Positions 51,601-63,300 of a stretch of DNA of 64,000 bases are shown here, one piece after another. Below the pieces are notes generated by a model. That model was not told the DNA's origin. It worked only from the letters and a program-made list of their open reading frames with translations, and made no database searches. Source of the DNA: Agelas oroides. Lineage: Eukaryota > Porifera > Demospongiae > Agelasida > Agelasidae. The stretch covers positions 7,310,991 through 7,374,990 of the forward strand of contig OX422197.1 of assembly GCA_949130485.1 (NCBI GenBank). The letters are read 5' to 3'. How positions within the stretch are numbered: position 1 is the stretch's first letter; the number at the start of each line of letters is the position of its first letter. A program made the translations under genes and the position numbers.

Positions 51601-54070
51601 GAGACTGGTGCAACGAAGAGGTTGCTTGAGCTTAGCCTTAGGCTCGTTCCCAGGGAACGAGGCTAGCTTTAGCTATTATAGTAACTTTAGCAGGTTATGA
51701 ATATTAATTTGCGGCCTAAAAAGTGTAGCGGCCAAAGCTGCTACGGCCGCTACGGTTCCTACGCCACTGTATTTATTATCCAGTTGATACTTCTACAACA
51801 GTATTTTCCTATTCTCATGCATTATCACTTGCCTTACTCGCCTTTAATTGGCTCGTGAAAATTCTGCACCCAATAAGGTACATATTTTCGCTAAATATGA
51901 AATAATAACAAGCCTAAAGCACTTGCCATATTTGATTATGCATGCATAAGTGATAAGTGATTTGCTACTCTGCAGCCAGCCTACACAAACCTCTATTCAG
52001 GGTTTCACTTAGTCTCGTCCCCAGACCTAATTTTTCGCATGCGCCCTGCGGACTCGTTGAAAAATAGGGTCTGGACATTTTCACTACGAAAACTGGGGCA
52101 AGTTTACATACGGCGGCGGTCAGTAAATTGGGTAATTGTAGGTGTTAGTTACATTATCAGCTACCGGCAGCGTTTGCTTTGGCGCCAAAAAATTTGCAAG
52201 CTGGCTATTTGTGATGACGCATAACGCAATTTACTTTACCTGAACAATCTGATTGGTGCGACAACATGCCAATACGCTCGTATGATTACGCCCCAGTTTT
52301 ACCAGTGAACGTGTCCAGACCCTATTTTTCGACAAGGCCGCAGGGCGCGCGCGAAAAATTTGGTGTCTGGGGACGAGACTAGGTTTCACTAGCCTCGAGG
52401 TTTCGCAGAAGCTACCAGCTGGTGTTTGGATGATAATGAAGTGGCTGTGAACAAGGTGTTACTTCCCACATAGGCACATAATTAGATAAAGGGTGGATCA
52501 TATTACATAACTGCATAGCTTCAGCAGTGACCCTACATTCCTTCCCAACTGGGCTACTCACACAGGTTTCCCTGGACAGTCACCAGCTTGTCCTCGGAAG
52601 GGTTACCCAGCTTCTGGCGAAGGTCTGTCAGACTCTGATCCCTCCTGGAGATTGCCACCACACGAGCAGCTGTGCACAAGGAAAGGCATGCAACACCTTG
52701 ATTGATTGAATGAACCAAACTTGGAATGTAATGGTGGAAGGATTAGGTCAAGTTTGACTAGCCTCATTCCATTCAGGTAAGCAGCTAGCTGCTCACTCAT
52801 ACAACACTTTGTTGTTGAAATCTGGCATCTAAAATACATGTTTGTGTTGTCAGTATAAATGGTTTTTCAGGTGGTGTGGCTTCACTTCCAGAGGGCAAGA
52901 CCATGGGTCTGTGTTCGGTGCAAAATACAGGCAAGGAAGTGCTACATCGAGTCCTTACCATTAGTGCCGAAAGATAAAAGAAGCTGCTTCTCTCAAAGTG
53001 AAAGGTCCGCTGTAGAGCTACCTCTTCATTGCGTGTTTGCACTCTGGAAGAAGGACACTTAACTGACATTTGGAAACTATCTATACTTGTATTTTTTGCT
53101 GATCATGTTATTAGGGATCTTCACAGGATCTTGAAATCTCATACAGATTTCTTCCAGTGACCAGCCCCTCTGACTTAACATGGTTTAGTGTTAACTGAGA
53201 GGGCCCCAATTTTAGTCATGAACTTCATCTTGTGACGTAATGTTTACTTAAAAATGGACAAATGTGCAAATCATTCTTGCCAGTGAAGAGCTTTCGTCAC
53301 TTCCTCGTCCTTGTTCACACAGAAGCAGACAATAGCAGACTGGAAAAACTGAAAGACTAACATAAGTTGGATTAGATTTGTGGGGCACTTGTGCAAATGG
53401 TGTGTTCCAAGCACTATCTCAGGGGTATTCCAACCACCATAGCTCAGAGGAGGTTGTAAGCTAGTAATTAGTGACACATACAAAGTAACTATTAGTGCTA
53501 TATAATTATACAGACTGACATAGAGGCCCATAGTTAGTCTCGCAAGCCAGCCGTATTTTTCTTTATTTCCGGTGGGAGGAGCAAGAGGGAGAGAAAAATA
53601 CGTCTGGACACTCTGGCCAGCTTTCCGTGGACATCCGCACTAATGTATTATGAGGTTCAAATCTGATCAAGGGTGACCTCCGAACTGCTAAAAATCACGA
53701 ATGTGCGGCTGCAATTTGACCTTTGACCCTTGGAAATGAAGCGATCAAGACTACAAGAGCCTCAGAACACTTTTTGCCGATCAAAAAACTTGATCACGGT
53801 CACAAACGCTTCTACATGCGACATATAAGTGACTACCCCTTGTAAAATGCCGTAGCAGGTGATCTAGAGCTGGTCGAGGTAGCGTATACGCCTATACTAG
53901 CCTCGTTCCCAGGCTCTCCCCCTCCTTAGCAGGGAGAGCCTGGGAACGAGGCTACGCCTATACCCCAACCCCATATCACGTACACACTTACAGCTCTCCA
54001 GGAGCAATTTAACCACGGCAAAGCCGATGTTTCCACACGCTCCAATCACCACTACCACTCGTCCAGCCAT
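45390..54070 (-). CDS. short-chain dehydrogenase/reductase-like protein, 7 exons, 252 aa
   Basis: Exons 5' to 3': 53992-54070, 52562-52669, 50780-50916, 48744-48840, 47674-47721, 46348-46466, 45390-45560. They total 253 codons with all phases joining. The N-terminus has a Rossmann nucleotide-binding motif, VVIGACGNIGFAVVKLL (G10-A-C-G13-N-I-G16), followed by ARVVAISRRDQ, as expected for an NAD(P)-binding SDR. Length is typical. The expected YxxxK catalytic motif appears as FAHSK (F174, K178) after a Ser-containing stretch SYLSIS, so the catalytic Tyr seems replaced by Phe. It may be a non-canonical reductase or a nucleotide-sensing protein. The last exon is preceded by a long CA/GTGA-type microsatellite that forms its acceptor. 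It lies next to the terpene synthase block; a link in function is only a guess. Confidence 0.8.
45561..45718. repeat. (GT)n and (GTGA)n microsatellite at the SDR last-exon acceptor
   Basis: GT and GAGT repeats run from the 3' splice site of the last SDR exon (minus strand CACACAG at 45561) to about 45718. The splice acceptor itself is part of the repeat. Confidence 0.93.
46944..47552. mobile_element. element with TTAAGGTTACGATGAACAA termini in an SDR intron
   Basis: TTAAGGTTACGATGAACAA at the left and TTGTTCATCGTAACCTTAA at the right. The interior of about 570 bp has no recognisable coding sequence; the open frame at 47255-47542 overlaps the terminus. Confidence 0.75.
50927..51020 (+). repeat. 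purine tract (GGAGAGGGA-rich)
   Basis: About 90 bases of nearly pure A/G lie immediately upstream (on the coding strand) of the SDR exon 50780-50916, so the transcript has a long pyrimidine tract there. Confidence 0.9.
51222..51773. mobile_element. element with GGCGTAGGAA termini in an SDR intron
   Basis: CATAGGCGTAGGAAGC at the left and GGTTCCTACGCCACTG at the right. The interior includes a copy of the GTTCCCAGG hairpin (51645-51665). Confidence 0.6.
52012..52381. mobile_element. foldback, TAGTCTCGTCCCCAGAC family, in an SDR intron
   Basis: TAGTCTCGTCCCCAGACC at the left and GTGTCTGGGGACGAGACTA at the right, with inner pairs around GAAAAATAGGGTCTGGAC. Confidence 0.85.
53897..53954. mobile_element. 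short hairpin MITE, GTTCCCAGGC family
   Basis: TAGCCTCGTTCCCAGGCTCT pairs with AGAGCCTGGGAACGAGGCTA across CCCCCTCCTTAGCAGGG, 38 bases after the SDR first exon on the transcript. Confidence 0.9.
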
Positions 54071-54543
54071 GTCGCATAAGCAGAGGGACCACAAATGACC
54101 GTTGGTGCAGAAACAGGATTATAACCGTCTCCCGAAGCCAGACACCCGCAGAAACCAAACTTTGTGTGCGTGTCTGGCTTCGCGAGACACGGAAACTACT
54201 ACACGCCCCTAGGCGCCTAACAGACTGCAGCTGCTGTGCAAGATGGCAGTGTACTGTTGGTCAGTCGTGTAGTTCTTGTGAGGACCCTCAGGAAGACCAG
54301 CAAACAGGCCAATTGGACCAATACATAGCAGCCACTGCCAAACTGATCACGTTACTTGGGAATGAGACTAATGAGGAGCAATATGTATGCTCTAAATAAT
54401 TCCCAGCTCCAGCCTCAGATGTCTGTAGACTCATTCCTGAGACAGCTTGCTATGAACTTTGTATATACAAACATACAAAAGTTTACAATACTATGATACT
54501 ATAAACGCTAAGAGTCAATGAATGCACATATGACTGTACTAGC
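54071..54543. other. intergenic, SDR promoter region
   Basis: It holds a hairpin at about 54121-54188 (CGAAGCCAGACAC paired with GTGTCTGGCTTCG). The SDR promoter should lie here; no clear TATA box. Confidence 0.55.
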
Positions 54544-57500
54544 TTATGTTTCTGGAAGTGGGGAGAGTAAGGCCGTAATCTTCCAAACTGAGTAGGTAAA
54601 AAGAGGAAATGCCTCGGATACTTCAAGAAGTGAAGTTTCAAGTTCTTCTGCTAGCTTCATACGCACTGAGGAGTGAGGGAGAGAGAGTGGGAGGGAGTGA
54701 GGGAGAGAGAGTGGGAGGGAGGGAGGGAGGGAGGGAAGGAGGGAGGGGGATATGGCTCCTTAGTCATCTTTACTGACAGGAAAATGAATCCATCATTCAT
54801 CATTACCCTCTTGTGGTAAAGCAGTTGCATCGTATGTTGTGAGCAATACTTCAAGGGTTTTCAGCAGGGCCGCCATGTTCTCTGTCATGTCAGCATCAAC
54901 ACAGCTGCAGTCTATGCAAGAGAAAAGCATTAGCAGTACCAACAAAAGAATGATAATTCCCACTCAGAACAGTACATCCCAAGGGTGCCTTACAGTCTAC
55001 AAATACCTGCATGAGATTCAGCGAGAGATTGCTGATCAGTGAAACACAACGTATTGACAAAAACAGCAGATTTCAGAGATCAAAGGATTTCAGCCCAAGT
55101 GCAACTCTTGTATTCACAAAAATTGAAGGCATTCTGAGTTTAATTCTTACACTGTATCGAGATATTTAGCTCTTAGTCTCATCCCCAGACCCCACCCTCT
55201 CCCACGAGGTGTGTACAGACTGGGCACGAGACTATGTATCTCCATGGGAGAGTCAGAAACTGCCAAGAATCGGAAATCGGAAATTCTTGAAGCTACGTAC
55301 ATACGCTAACCTTGCAAGACTCCACTCAGTGTGTGGGTATATGCTGCCACATGTTGGGCCATTGTCTCCACCACATGCCGAAACAGCCTGGGAACATGAC
55401 ACAGCATGCAGAGCTGAGACCGGAGGCATAGCTGGTCACCCTGGGAGGAGGAGGAGGAGGAGAGTGGAGTCAACTTTGTATCTGTTACCCTCCATAGCTA
55501 CCCCACTGTTAGCAAGTTTTCTGACTTCTCCTAGACTCCATGGCTAGGTGAAGTCAAACAGTGGAGAGGATGCGTGTATGAAATCAAATAATTTATTGAT
55601 TTCATTATTACGGTGAAAGGAAATATACTTCCACCTAGTTTATCCCACAAGCTACAGTGATGAATGTCCAGCAGGATATGAGTGGTATTATATAATTATC
55701 ACCATAGTACAAAGCTATACCGGAAAATATCACGAGTTTGTTGCCGTCTGTATTGTTACGAGTGCGCAGCATAAGTAACAATACCAACGGCAACAAACGA
55801 GTGATTTTTTCGGTATAGCTTGGTACTATGGGGATAATGATTTTATCATACGAAATTTCGATTTCATTCACATGTTCAGACACACACACGTGACCTGATA
55901 CGGATTCTCGCGTGACTTGTAGTACCTGATACGGATTCTCGCGTGACTTGTAGTACCTGATACGGATTCTCACATGACTTGTAGTACCTGATACAGATTC
56001 TCGCGTGACTTGCAGTACTGATACGGATTCTCGCGTGACTTGTAGTACCTGATACGGATTCTCGCGTGACTTGCAGTACTGATACGGATTCTCGCGTGAC
56101 TTGTAGTAAAAAATACGGCTTTTTATAAACTGCGTGCAGCTGCAAAGGCTTCCCATTGACTCCCAACATTAGTGTGAGTTAGACGTATTATAATAATTGA
56201 AGGCCTCGGAATCAGAGTGGTCTAACCAAAGACAAGAGGATTCAACTAGCTACAAGAAATTTCTGCCGGGAAAAATAACATACATGGAAAGATATCTTAG
56301 CTAGGTACAATACCGTGAAATGCCAGCTACAATCAATATCATCAGGTACCTTACTAGATACATGCAGCAAAATGTCACTTATAGTCCAAAATATATCTTA
56401 CGTACCACGAAATGTCAGCTACTATCAGTAAATGTCAGGTATCAATGCCTAAAAATGTTAGGTACATGGCCTATAGCAGGTATACATGAAACTGTCAGGT
56501 ATTGAAATGTCATATACATGACCTATAGCAGGTATGGCTGGAATAACACAGGAAGCTTAGTGGCCCTTTGACCTTCATATTGCATTTAGCAAATATATCT
56601 AAAGGCCTCGAATACCATACAGCAAACCCATGCAGTGTTTGGTGAGTTAGCCCACCATGGTTCTGAGCTCTTCAAATAGCCTCTCTTCCTACAGGGCACA
56701 CATGGGAGGAGGAAAAGTACACTTTTCCCCTTCACTATGTTGCCTGGGTACAAGGATGAGCCTGAGCAGGGTTAGGTCTAGTAGAGTACAGAGGTATAGC
56801 AACATGAAAGTGCATGTCCACTCATTCAAGGATGAGTAGGAACAATGGCCCGGGTACGAGGGAACGAGGCTACTGAGGAAGCTACTATGGCCGAAGCATT
56901 CAGGTTATGGTAATTTACTAGTCTCGTCCCCAGACACCACCCTCTCACGAGGAGAAACAGTCTGGTGAACCAACTCGAATTTCTTGGGCTAGGGCACACT
57001 TTTGCAACAGTGTCACCTAGCAACGTCCAAAACATTTTATGCCAAACCCACTCAAAAAAAGGTACGGACACTCGAGTAGAGATAACTGTTGTAAGGGAAG
57101 TGATACGTAACAATCTCATTGGTCCTTACCACTTTTGGAAATAAGCCCAAGGAATTCAACTTCGTTCGCCAGACTGTTTCTCGCTGGGAGGCACATGCAG
57201 GCTGGGCACGAGACCAGTAATTTACTAAGCTTAACACTGATACAACTCCATAGGATTTGCCATATTTGGGCAGTGATCATCACGACTGAAGTAACACACC
57301 AAAGAAGCTGAGGAGATTGAACCATGCATACCTTCTCCACGCCCTGGTGTTGTACCAGCCTCTCAATGAGGGTGCTGGTGAGTGTGACACTGGCGTCCAT
57401 CAGCTCAGACTCAAACGGTGATAACACAGGCATCCGTAAAACCTCTGCAGAAATATTTAAAACTCAATGTGATGAATGTTGCTTAAGTACTGCATTAATG

Positions 57501-58274
57501 AGAGTCTAGCGCTAAATCTCTCTACACAGAGAAGAATGGAACGGCTTGGGGGCCTAGACAGCTTTGGGACCAACAGTAATGTGCAAGCTCTGGTTACAAA
57601 CCCTACTGCCTATCGCTTGTAGACTATATGGACCCTATGCTACATAGGCGCCGGAAGCACTTCAAATTTGGGGGGGCACAGGTGTAGCGCGGCGGCTGCT
57701 TAGTGGCCCTAGGGGAGGGGTGCGGGAGGGGGGTTAGGTAGCTCAGAGAGTGTACCGTACTTGAAAAGGTCAGAATGGCCGCGAGACTACAGGAAGTAAA
57801 CCCACTTCTTTCATTCGTAACCTGGTAATGTTACAAGGCATGTACTTTTTACCTCCTGTCACTTGCTGTCTTCTTTTTCTTGGCTGCAGGTAGCTAAGTG
57901 TCAAGCATTCTCTGGCTCACTCAAAAATATGGTTCCCCCCCAGTCTCAAGGTTTGGGGGGGCACGTGCTCCCCCCGCCCCACCCCCCCCCACTTCCATCG
58001 CCTATGTGCTAACCCAGTTTGATGCGTGCAGACGATATGAAAACTGAATGTCTGGACACAGTGCTATGGTATACTGCCTTGATGATGCAACTAATACACA
58101 CATACGTATAGTCCTTTAACCCATCATCACCTTTCATATCATCTGAAACCGAATTTTGAGTGAGTGACTTAATCCAGGGGTACTCACCAACTATCACTTT
58201 GATGGCAGCGTCTATTGTCGTCTGTGACAGAGGAAGTTTTGTAAGCTGCCTGGAACTTAGAGCCTCCGATATAC
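54544..58274 (-). CDS. unrecognised helical protein, 3' part of gene (5 exons, last 184 aa)
   Basis: Exons 5' to 3': 58188-58274, 57332-57444, 55311-55440, 54807-54911, 54544-54665 (stop 54544-54546). All phases join and the peptide reads smoothly across every junction, which is the main support. It is rich in Leu/Ala/Val helical patterns (for example TIDAAIKVIVEVLRMP, HVVETMAQHVAAYTHTL, ENMAALLKTLEVLL, MKLAEELETSLLEVSEAFP) and ends in LSPLPET. The first listed exon starts in mid-codon, so upstream exons must exist, probably beyond the repeats at 58337-59811 or outside the window. It suggests a HEAT/ARM-type or similar helical scaffold, but I do not recognise the family. It runs head-to-tail with the SDR gene. 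Confidence 0.6.
54668..54750. repeat. GGGAGGGA/GAGTGAGGGAGA simple repeat
   Basis: Purine-rich simple repeat in the intron between the last two exons of the unrecognised gene; on the transcript it is a pyrimidine tract ending just before the CAG acceptor at 54666. Confidence 0.9.
55692..55850. mobile_element. foldback in the unrecognised gene
   Basis: ATCACCATAGTACAAAGCTATACC-type left arm pairs with the right arm GGTATAGCTTGGTACTAT; an inner pair is GTTTGTTGCCGT and ACGGCAACAAAC. Confidence 0.8.
55897..56108. repeat. 30-31 bp tandem repeat, about 7 copies
   Basis: Units read CTGATACGGATTCTCGCGTG followed by ACTTGTAGTAC, with point changes and a 1-base length difference. No spacers lie between units. 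Confidence 0.95.
56919..57214. mobile_element. foldback, TAGTCTCGTCCCCAGAC family
   Basis: TAGTCTCGTCCCCAGACACC at the left; the right end is CTGGGCACGAGACCA. Inner pairs include GAGAAACAGTCTGG and CCAGACTGTTTCTC and sequences around AATTTCTTGGGCT and CCCAAGGAATT. Confidence 0.75.
57645..58008. mobile_element. element with CATAGGCGnnGGAAG termini
   Basis: ACATAGGCGCCGGAAGCACT at the left and CTTCCATCGCCTATGT at the right, with G- and C-rich tracts inside. Related to 38265 and 51222. Confidence 0.65.
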
Positions 58275-58336
58275 CTACAGAAGATTACATACATTCTTAT
58301 ATTCATGTATATCAAATATGTGAATCACTGTATTCA

Positions 58337-59001
58337 TAGTCTCGTACTAGGGACATGGGTGAGGAGCAGCAGGGCAGTGCGTGAAGCAGACTACCGGTAG
58401 TCTAGTCTCGTACTAGGGACATGGGTGAGGAGCAGCAGGGCAGTGCGTGAAGCAGACTACCGGTAGTCTAGTCTCGTACTAGGGTCACGGGTGAGGAGCA
58501 GCAGGGCAGTGCGTGAAGCAGACTACAGGTAGTCTAGTCTCGTACTAAGGTCATGGGTGAGGAGCAGCAGGGCAGTGCGTGAAGCAGACTACCGGTAGTC
58601 TAGTCTCGTACTAGGGTCACGGGTGAGGAGCAGCAGGGCAGTGCGTGAAGCAGACTACCGGTAGTCTAGTCTCGTACTAGGGTCACGGGTGAGGAGCAGC
58701 AGGGCAGTGCGTGAAGCAGACTACCGGTAGTCTAGTCTCGTACTAAGGTCACGGGTGAGGAGCAGCAGGGCAGTGTGTGAAGCAGACTACCGGTAGTCTA
58801 GTCTCGTACTAGGGTCACGGGTGAGGAGCAGCAGGGCAGTGCGTGAAGCAGACTACCGGTAGTCTAGTCTCGTACTAAGGTCACGGGTGAGGAGCAGCAG
58901 GGCAGTGTGTGAAGCAGACTACCGGTAGTCTAGTCTCGTACTAGGGTCATGGGTGAGGAGCAGCAGGGCAGTGTGTGAAGCAGACTACCGGTAGTCTAGT
59001 C
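58337..59001. repeat. 66-bp tandem repeat, about 10 copies
   Basis: Units start TAGTCTCGTACTAGGGTCAC and end AGACTACCGGTAGTC. Copies differ at a few positions (ACG/ATG, GCG/GTG). The array runs directly into a foldback whose end is also TAGTCTCG. Confidence 0.96.
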
Positions 59002-59811
59002 TCGGAACCAGACCCTTGCACGTGGAGGAGGAGGGTCTGGTAAACTTGCATACATAAAAATTTGAAGTCTGTGGAATTTCGGCAGGATGAATCTGATTGG
59101 TTGATGACTGTGTATTTACATTTCTGCCCACGAAGGCAGGTGTTCGTGTAATAACAACGTGGCAAATTTGATTGACAGGAGACCAACGGTTGATGCAAGA
59201 ATCGAAGCGACCATCGTTCACCGAGCTTAGATATTCCCCAGCGAATCTCAAGCAGCTGGAAAGCTGTTATGAAAGGGATAGAAGTCTTCAGTTTCACTAC
59301 CCGGGCAGTGGAACTGTGAAAGTCCCTCTGCTACGGTAGTCTGCGTTCATCAGCGAATTTTGGTGCAAGGAAGTCACGGAGGCAGACGTAAGTCCATTGT
59401 AGTTGTTGTAAGCCCTCTGGAGGCGCACATGCTTGATGTAGCTGAGGCATTCACAACAATGGATAATAAGTTATGCTCATTTCGGTAGCCAACACCACAG
59501 TTCTGGGCTGCCCTGCTACTTCGCTGTTTAAATTGTCTGCCAAAAGTAGCAGTGACGCTCTCCAAGGTACTATCAAACAATCGCTGCTTCATTACTAGTA
59601 TCTTCACTGGCAGCGACAGTCTACAGTAGCTAATTGAGCACATGCATATTCGCACACAATCAACACCTTCAATTATCGTTTAGGAAGCCTGCTGGGCGGG
59701 GCCTGGGAACGAGGCCTGTAAGGAGGCCATATCCAACAGTTTATTTATGCAATATAGTTTACCAGACCCTCCTTCTCCTCTGCGTGAGAGGGTCTGGTTC
59801 CGAGACTACCG
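58996..59811. mobile_element. foldback, TAGTCTCGGAACCAGACCC family, with long interior
   Basis: The left end 58996-59046 pairs with 59757-59811 (GTTTACCAGACCCTCC through GGTTCCGAGACTA). The interior of about 700 bp shows no recognisable gene. The right end runs into GAGACTACCGGTAGTC, the end of the 66-bp repeat unit. Confidence 0.8.
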
Positions 59812-60020
59812 AGACTACCGGTAGTCATGCTCTTGAAAATCCATTCTTTGACCACACTTTGTAAGTCTTCTGTTTTCAGTTTATATTAAGTTTGACTGCA
59901 GTCACCCATGTTTGTGTTTCATGTCGTTAGCACTTCCCTGTCTGTGGCAGATCACAGGCTGCTGTAAGTTGCTCAACAGTCAGACTAAAGCCTGAAAAAT
60001 CACTGCCAAGTAAGTAGCTA

Positions 60021-60114
60021 CTAGCCTCGTTCCCAGGCTCTCCCCGCACGCGAATGAAAAACTTTTCAGTACTGCAAGCGATGGAAAGCTGGGCGGGGCC
60101 TGGGAACGAGGCTA
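60021..60114. mobile_element. short MITE, GTTCCCAGGC family
   Basis: CTAGCCTCGTTCCCAGGCTC at the left and GGGGCCTGGGAACGAGGCTA at the right, with CAGTACTGCAAGCGATGGAA inside. It looks like the single-copy relative of the satellite that starts 220 bases later. Confidence 0.85.
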
Positions 60115-60329
60115 AGTAGCTACTTTGTCTGCTTAAAGGAAGGCTAAGAACAACAGAATGTTTCGTATCATATGAATCGGAATTTTGAGTGAGTGACTTC
60201 AGAAGTGAGGCCTTGAATTGGTGAACATAAGATGAGAGACCTGAAGATTTGAACTTTTGAAGAGGCAGCACAACGTAATTGCTCAAGTGGAGGCCTCTAG
60301 CTTCTAGCCCTATTGCAAGCAAAACAAGA

Positions 60330-63300
60330 TCTAGATAGAACTAGCCTCGTTCCCAGTCCTTCACCACAGCTAACATTGCTTGAAGTATGAACAGTGCAGT
60401 GACGACGACTATGGTGGAGGACAGGGAACAAGATCTAACTAGAACCAGCCTCGTTCCCAGTCCTTCACCACAGCTCTAACATTGCTTGCAGTATGAACAG
60501 TGCAGTGACGAAGACTATGGTGGAGGACAGGGAACAAGATCTAGCTAGAACTAGCCTCGTTCCCAGTCCTTCACCACAGCTAACATTGCTTGCAGTATGA
60601 ACAGTGCAGTGACGACGACTATGGTGGAGGACAGGGAACAAGATCTAGCTAGAACTAGCCTCGTTCCCAGTCCTTCACCACAGCTAACATTGCTTGCAGT
60701 ATGAACAGTGCAGTGACGACGACTATGGTGGAGGACAGGGAACAAGATCTAGCTAGAACTAGCCTCGTTCCCAGTCCTTCACCACAGCTAACATTGCTTG
60801 CAGTATGAACAGTGCAGTGACGACGACTATGGTGGAGGACAGGGAACAAGATCTAGCTAGAACCAGCCTCGTTCCCAGTCCTTCACCACAGCTCTAACAT
60901 TGCTTGCAGTATGAACAGTGCAGTGACGACGACTATGGTGGAGGACAGGGAACAAGATCTAACTAGAACCAGCCTCGTTCCCAGTCCTTCACCACAGCTC
61001 TAACATTGCTTGCAGTATGAACAGTGCAGTGACGACGACTATGGTGGAGGACAGGGAACAAGATCTAGCTAGAACCAGCCTCGTTCCCAGTCCTTCACCA
61101 CAGCTAACATTGCTTGCAGTATGAACAGTGCAGTGACGACGACTATGGTGGAGGACAGGGAACAAGATCTAGCTAGAACCAGCCTCGTTCCCAGTCCTTC
61201 ACCACAGCTAACATTGCTTGCAGTATGAACAGTGCAGTGATGAAGACTATGGTGGAGGACAGGGAACAAGATCTAGCTAGAACCAGCCTCGTTCCCAGTC
61301 CTTCACCACAGCTAACATTGCTTGCAGTATGAACAGTGCAGTGACGACGACTATGGTGGAGGACAGGGAACAAGATCTAGCTAGAACTAGCCTCGTTCCC
61401 AGTCCTTCACCACAGCTAACATTGCTTGCAGTATGAACAGTGCAGTGATGAAGACTATGGTGGAGGACAGGGAACAAGGCTAGATAGAACTAGCCTCGTT
61501 CCCAGTCCTTCACCACAGCTCTAACATTGCTTGCAGTATGAACAGTGCAGTGACGACGACTATGGTGGAGGACAGGGAACAAGATCTAGCTAGAACCAGC
61601 CTCGTTCCCAGTCCTTCACCACAGCTAACATTGCTTGCAGTATGAACAGTGCAGTGACGACGACTATGGTGGAGGACAGGGAACAAGATCTAGCTAGAAC
61701 CAGCCTCGTTCCCAGTCCTTCACCACAGCTCTAACATTGCTTGCAGTATGAACAGTGCAGTGACGACGACTATGGTGGAGGACAGGGAACAAGATCTAAC
61801 TAGAACCAGCCTCGTTCCCAGTCCTTCACCACAGCTCTAACATTGCTTGCAGTATGAACAGTGCAGTGACGACGACTATGGTGGACGACAGGGAACAAGA
61901 TCTAGCTAGAACCAGCCTCGTTCCCAGTCCTTCACCACAGCTCTAACATTGCTTGCAGTATGAACAGTGCAGTGACGACGACTATGGTGGACGACAGGGA
62001 ACAAGATCTAGCTAGAACCAGCCTCGTTCCCAGTCCTTCACCACAGCTCTAACATTGCTTGCAGTATGAACAGTGCAGTGACGACGACTATGGTGGAGGA
62101 CAGGGAACAAGATCTAGCTAGAACCAGCCTCGTTCCCAGTCCTTCACCACAGCTCTAACATTGCTTGCAGTATGAACAGTGCAGTGACGACGACTATGGT
62201 GGAGGACAGGGAACAAGATCTAGCTAGAACCAGCCTCGTTCCCAGTCCTTCACCACAGCTCTAACATTGCTTGCAGTATGAACAGTGCAGTGACGACGAC
62301 TATGGTGGAGGACAGGGAACAAGATCTAGCTAGAACCAGCCTCGTTCCCAGTCCTTCACCACAGCTCTAACATTGCTTGCAGTATGAACAGTGCAGTGAC
62401 GACGACTATGGTGGAGGACAGGGAACAAGATCTAGCTAGAACCAGCCTCGTTCCCAGTCCTTCACCACAGCTCTAACATTGCTTGCAGTATGAACAGTGC
62501 AGTGACGACGACTATGGTGGAGGACAGGGAACAAGATCTAGCTAGAACCAGCCTCGTTCCCAGTCCTTCACCACAGCTAACATTGCTTGCAGTATGAACA
62601 GTGCAGTGACGACGACTATGGTGGAGGACAGGGAACAAGATCTAGCTAGAACTAGCCTCGTTCCCAGTCCTTCACCACAGCTAACATTGCTTGCAGTATG
62701 AACAGTGCAGTGATGAAGACTATGGTGGAGGACAGGGAACAAGGCTAGATAGAACTAGCCTCGTTCCCAGTCCTTCACCACAGCTCTAACATTGCTTGCA
62801 GTATGAACAGTGCAGTGACGACGACTATGGTGGAGGACAGGGAACAAGATCTAGCTAGAACCAGCCTCGTTCCCAGTCCTTCACCACAGCTAACATTGCT
62901 TGCAGTATGAACAGTGCAGTGACGACGACTATGGTGGAGGACAGGGAACAAGATCTAGCTAGAACCAGCCTCGTTCCCAGTCCTTCACCACAGCTCTAAC
63001 ATTGCTTGCAGTATGAACAGTGCAGTGACGACGACTATGGTGGAGGACAGGGAACAAGATCTAACTAGAACCAGCCTCGTTCCAGTCCTTCACCACAGCT
63101 CTAACATTGCTTGCAGTATGAACAGTGCAGTGACGACGACTATGGTGGAGGACAGGGAACAAGATCTAGCTAGAACCAGCCTCGTTCCCAGTCCTTCACC
63201 ACAGCTCTAACATTGCTTGCAGTATGAACAGTGCAGTGATGACGACTATGGTGGAGGACAGGGAACAAGATCTAGCTAGAACCAGCCTCGTTCCCAGTCC

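Larger units (their letters stand above)
58275..60329. other. gene-free stretch made largely of repeats
   Basis: It contains the 66-bp array (58337-59001), the foldback 58996-59811 and a short MITE at 60021-60114. A possible minus-strand exon at about 59940-60005 is discussed under rejected items. No gene is called. Confidence 0.65.

Noticed and set aside
53271-53531. Minus-strand frame ending FFQSAIVCFCVNKDEEVTKA..., considered as SDR exon 2
   Set aside because: It contains a stop before the next exon. Direct joining of 53992-54070 to 52562-52669 keeps phase and restores the Rossmann sequence.
55897-56108. Regular 30-31 bp repeats resembling a CRISPR array
   Set aside because: Units are directly adjacent with no unique spacers, and the context is eukaryotic.
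59927-60010. Minus-strand segment reading FSLTVEQLTAACDLPQTGK, considered as an exon of the unrecognised gene
   Set aside because: The acceptor is plausible but the donor is weak (GTGCTA) and no joining exon was found; possible but unsupported.
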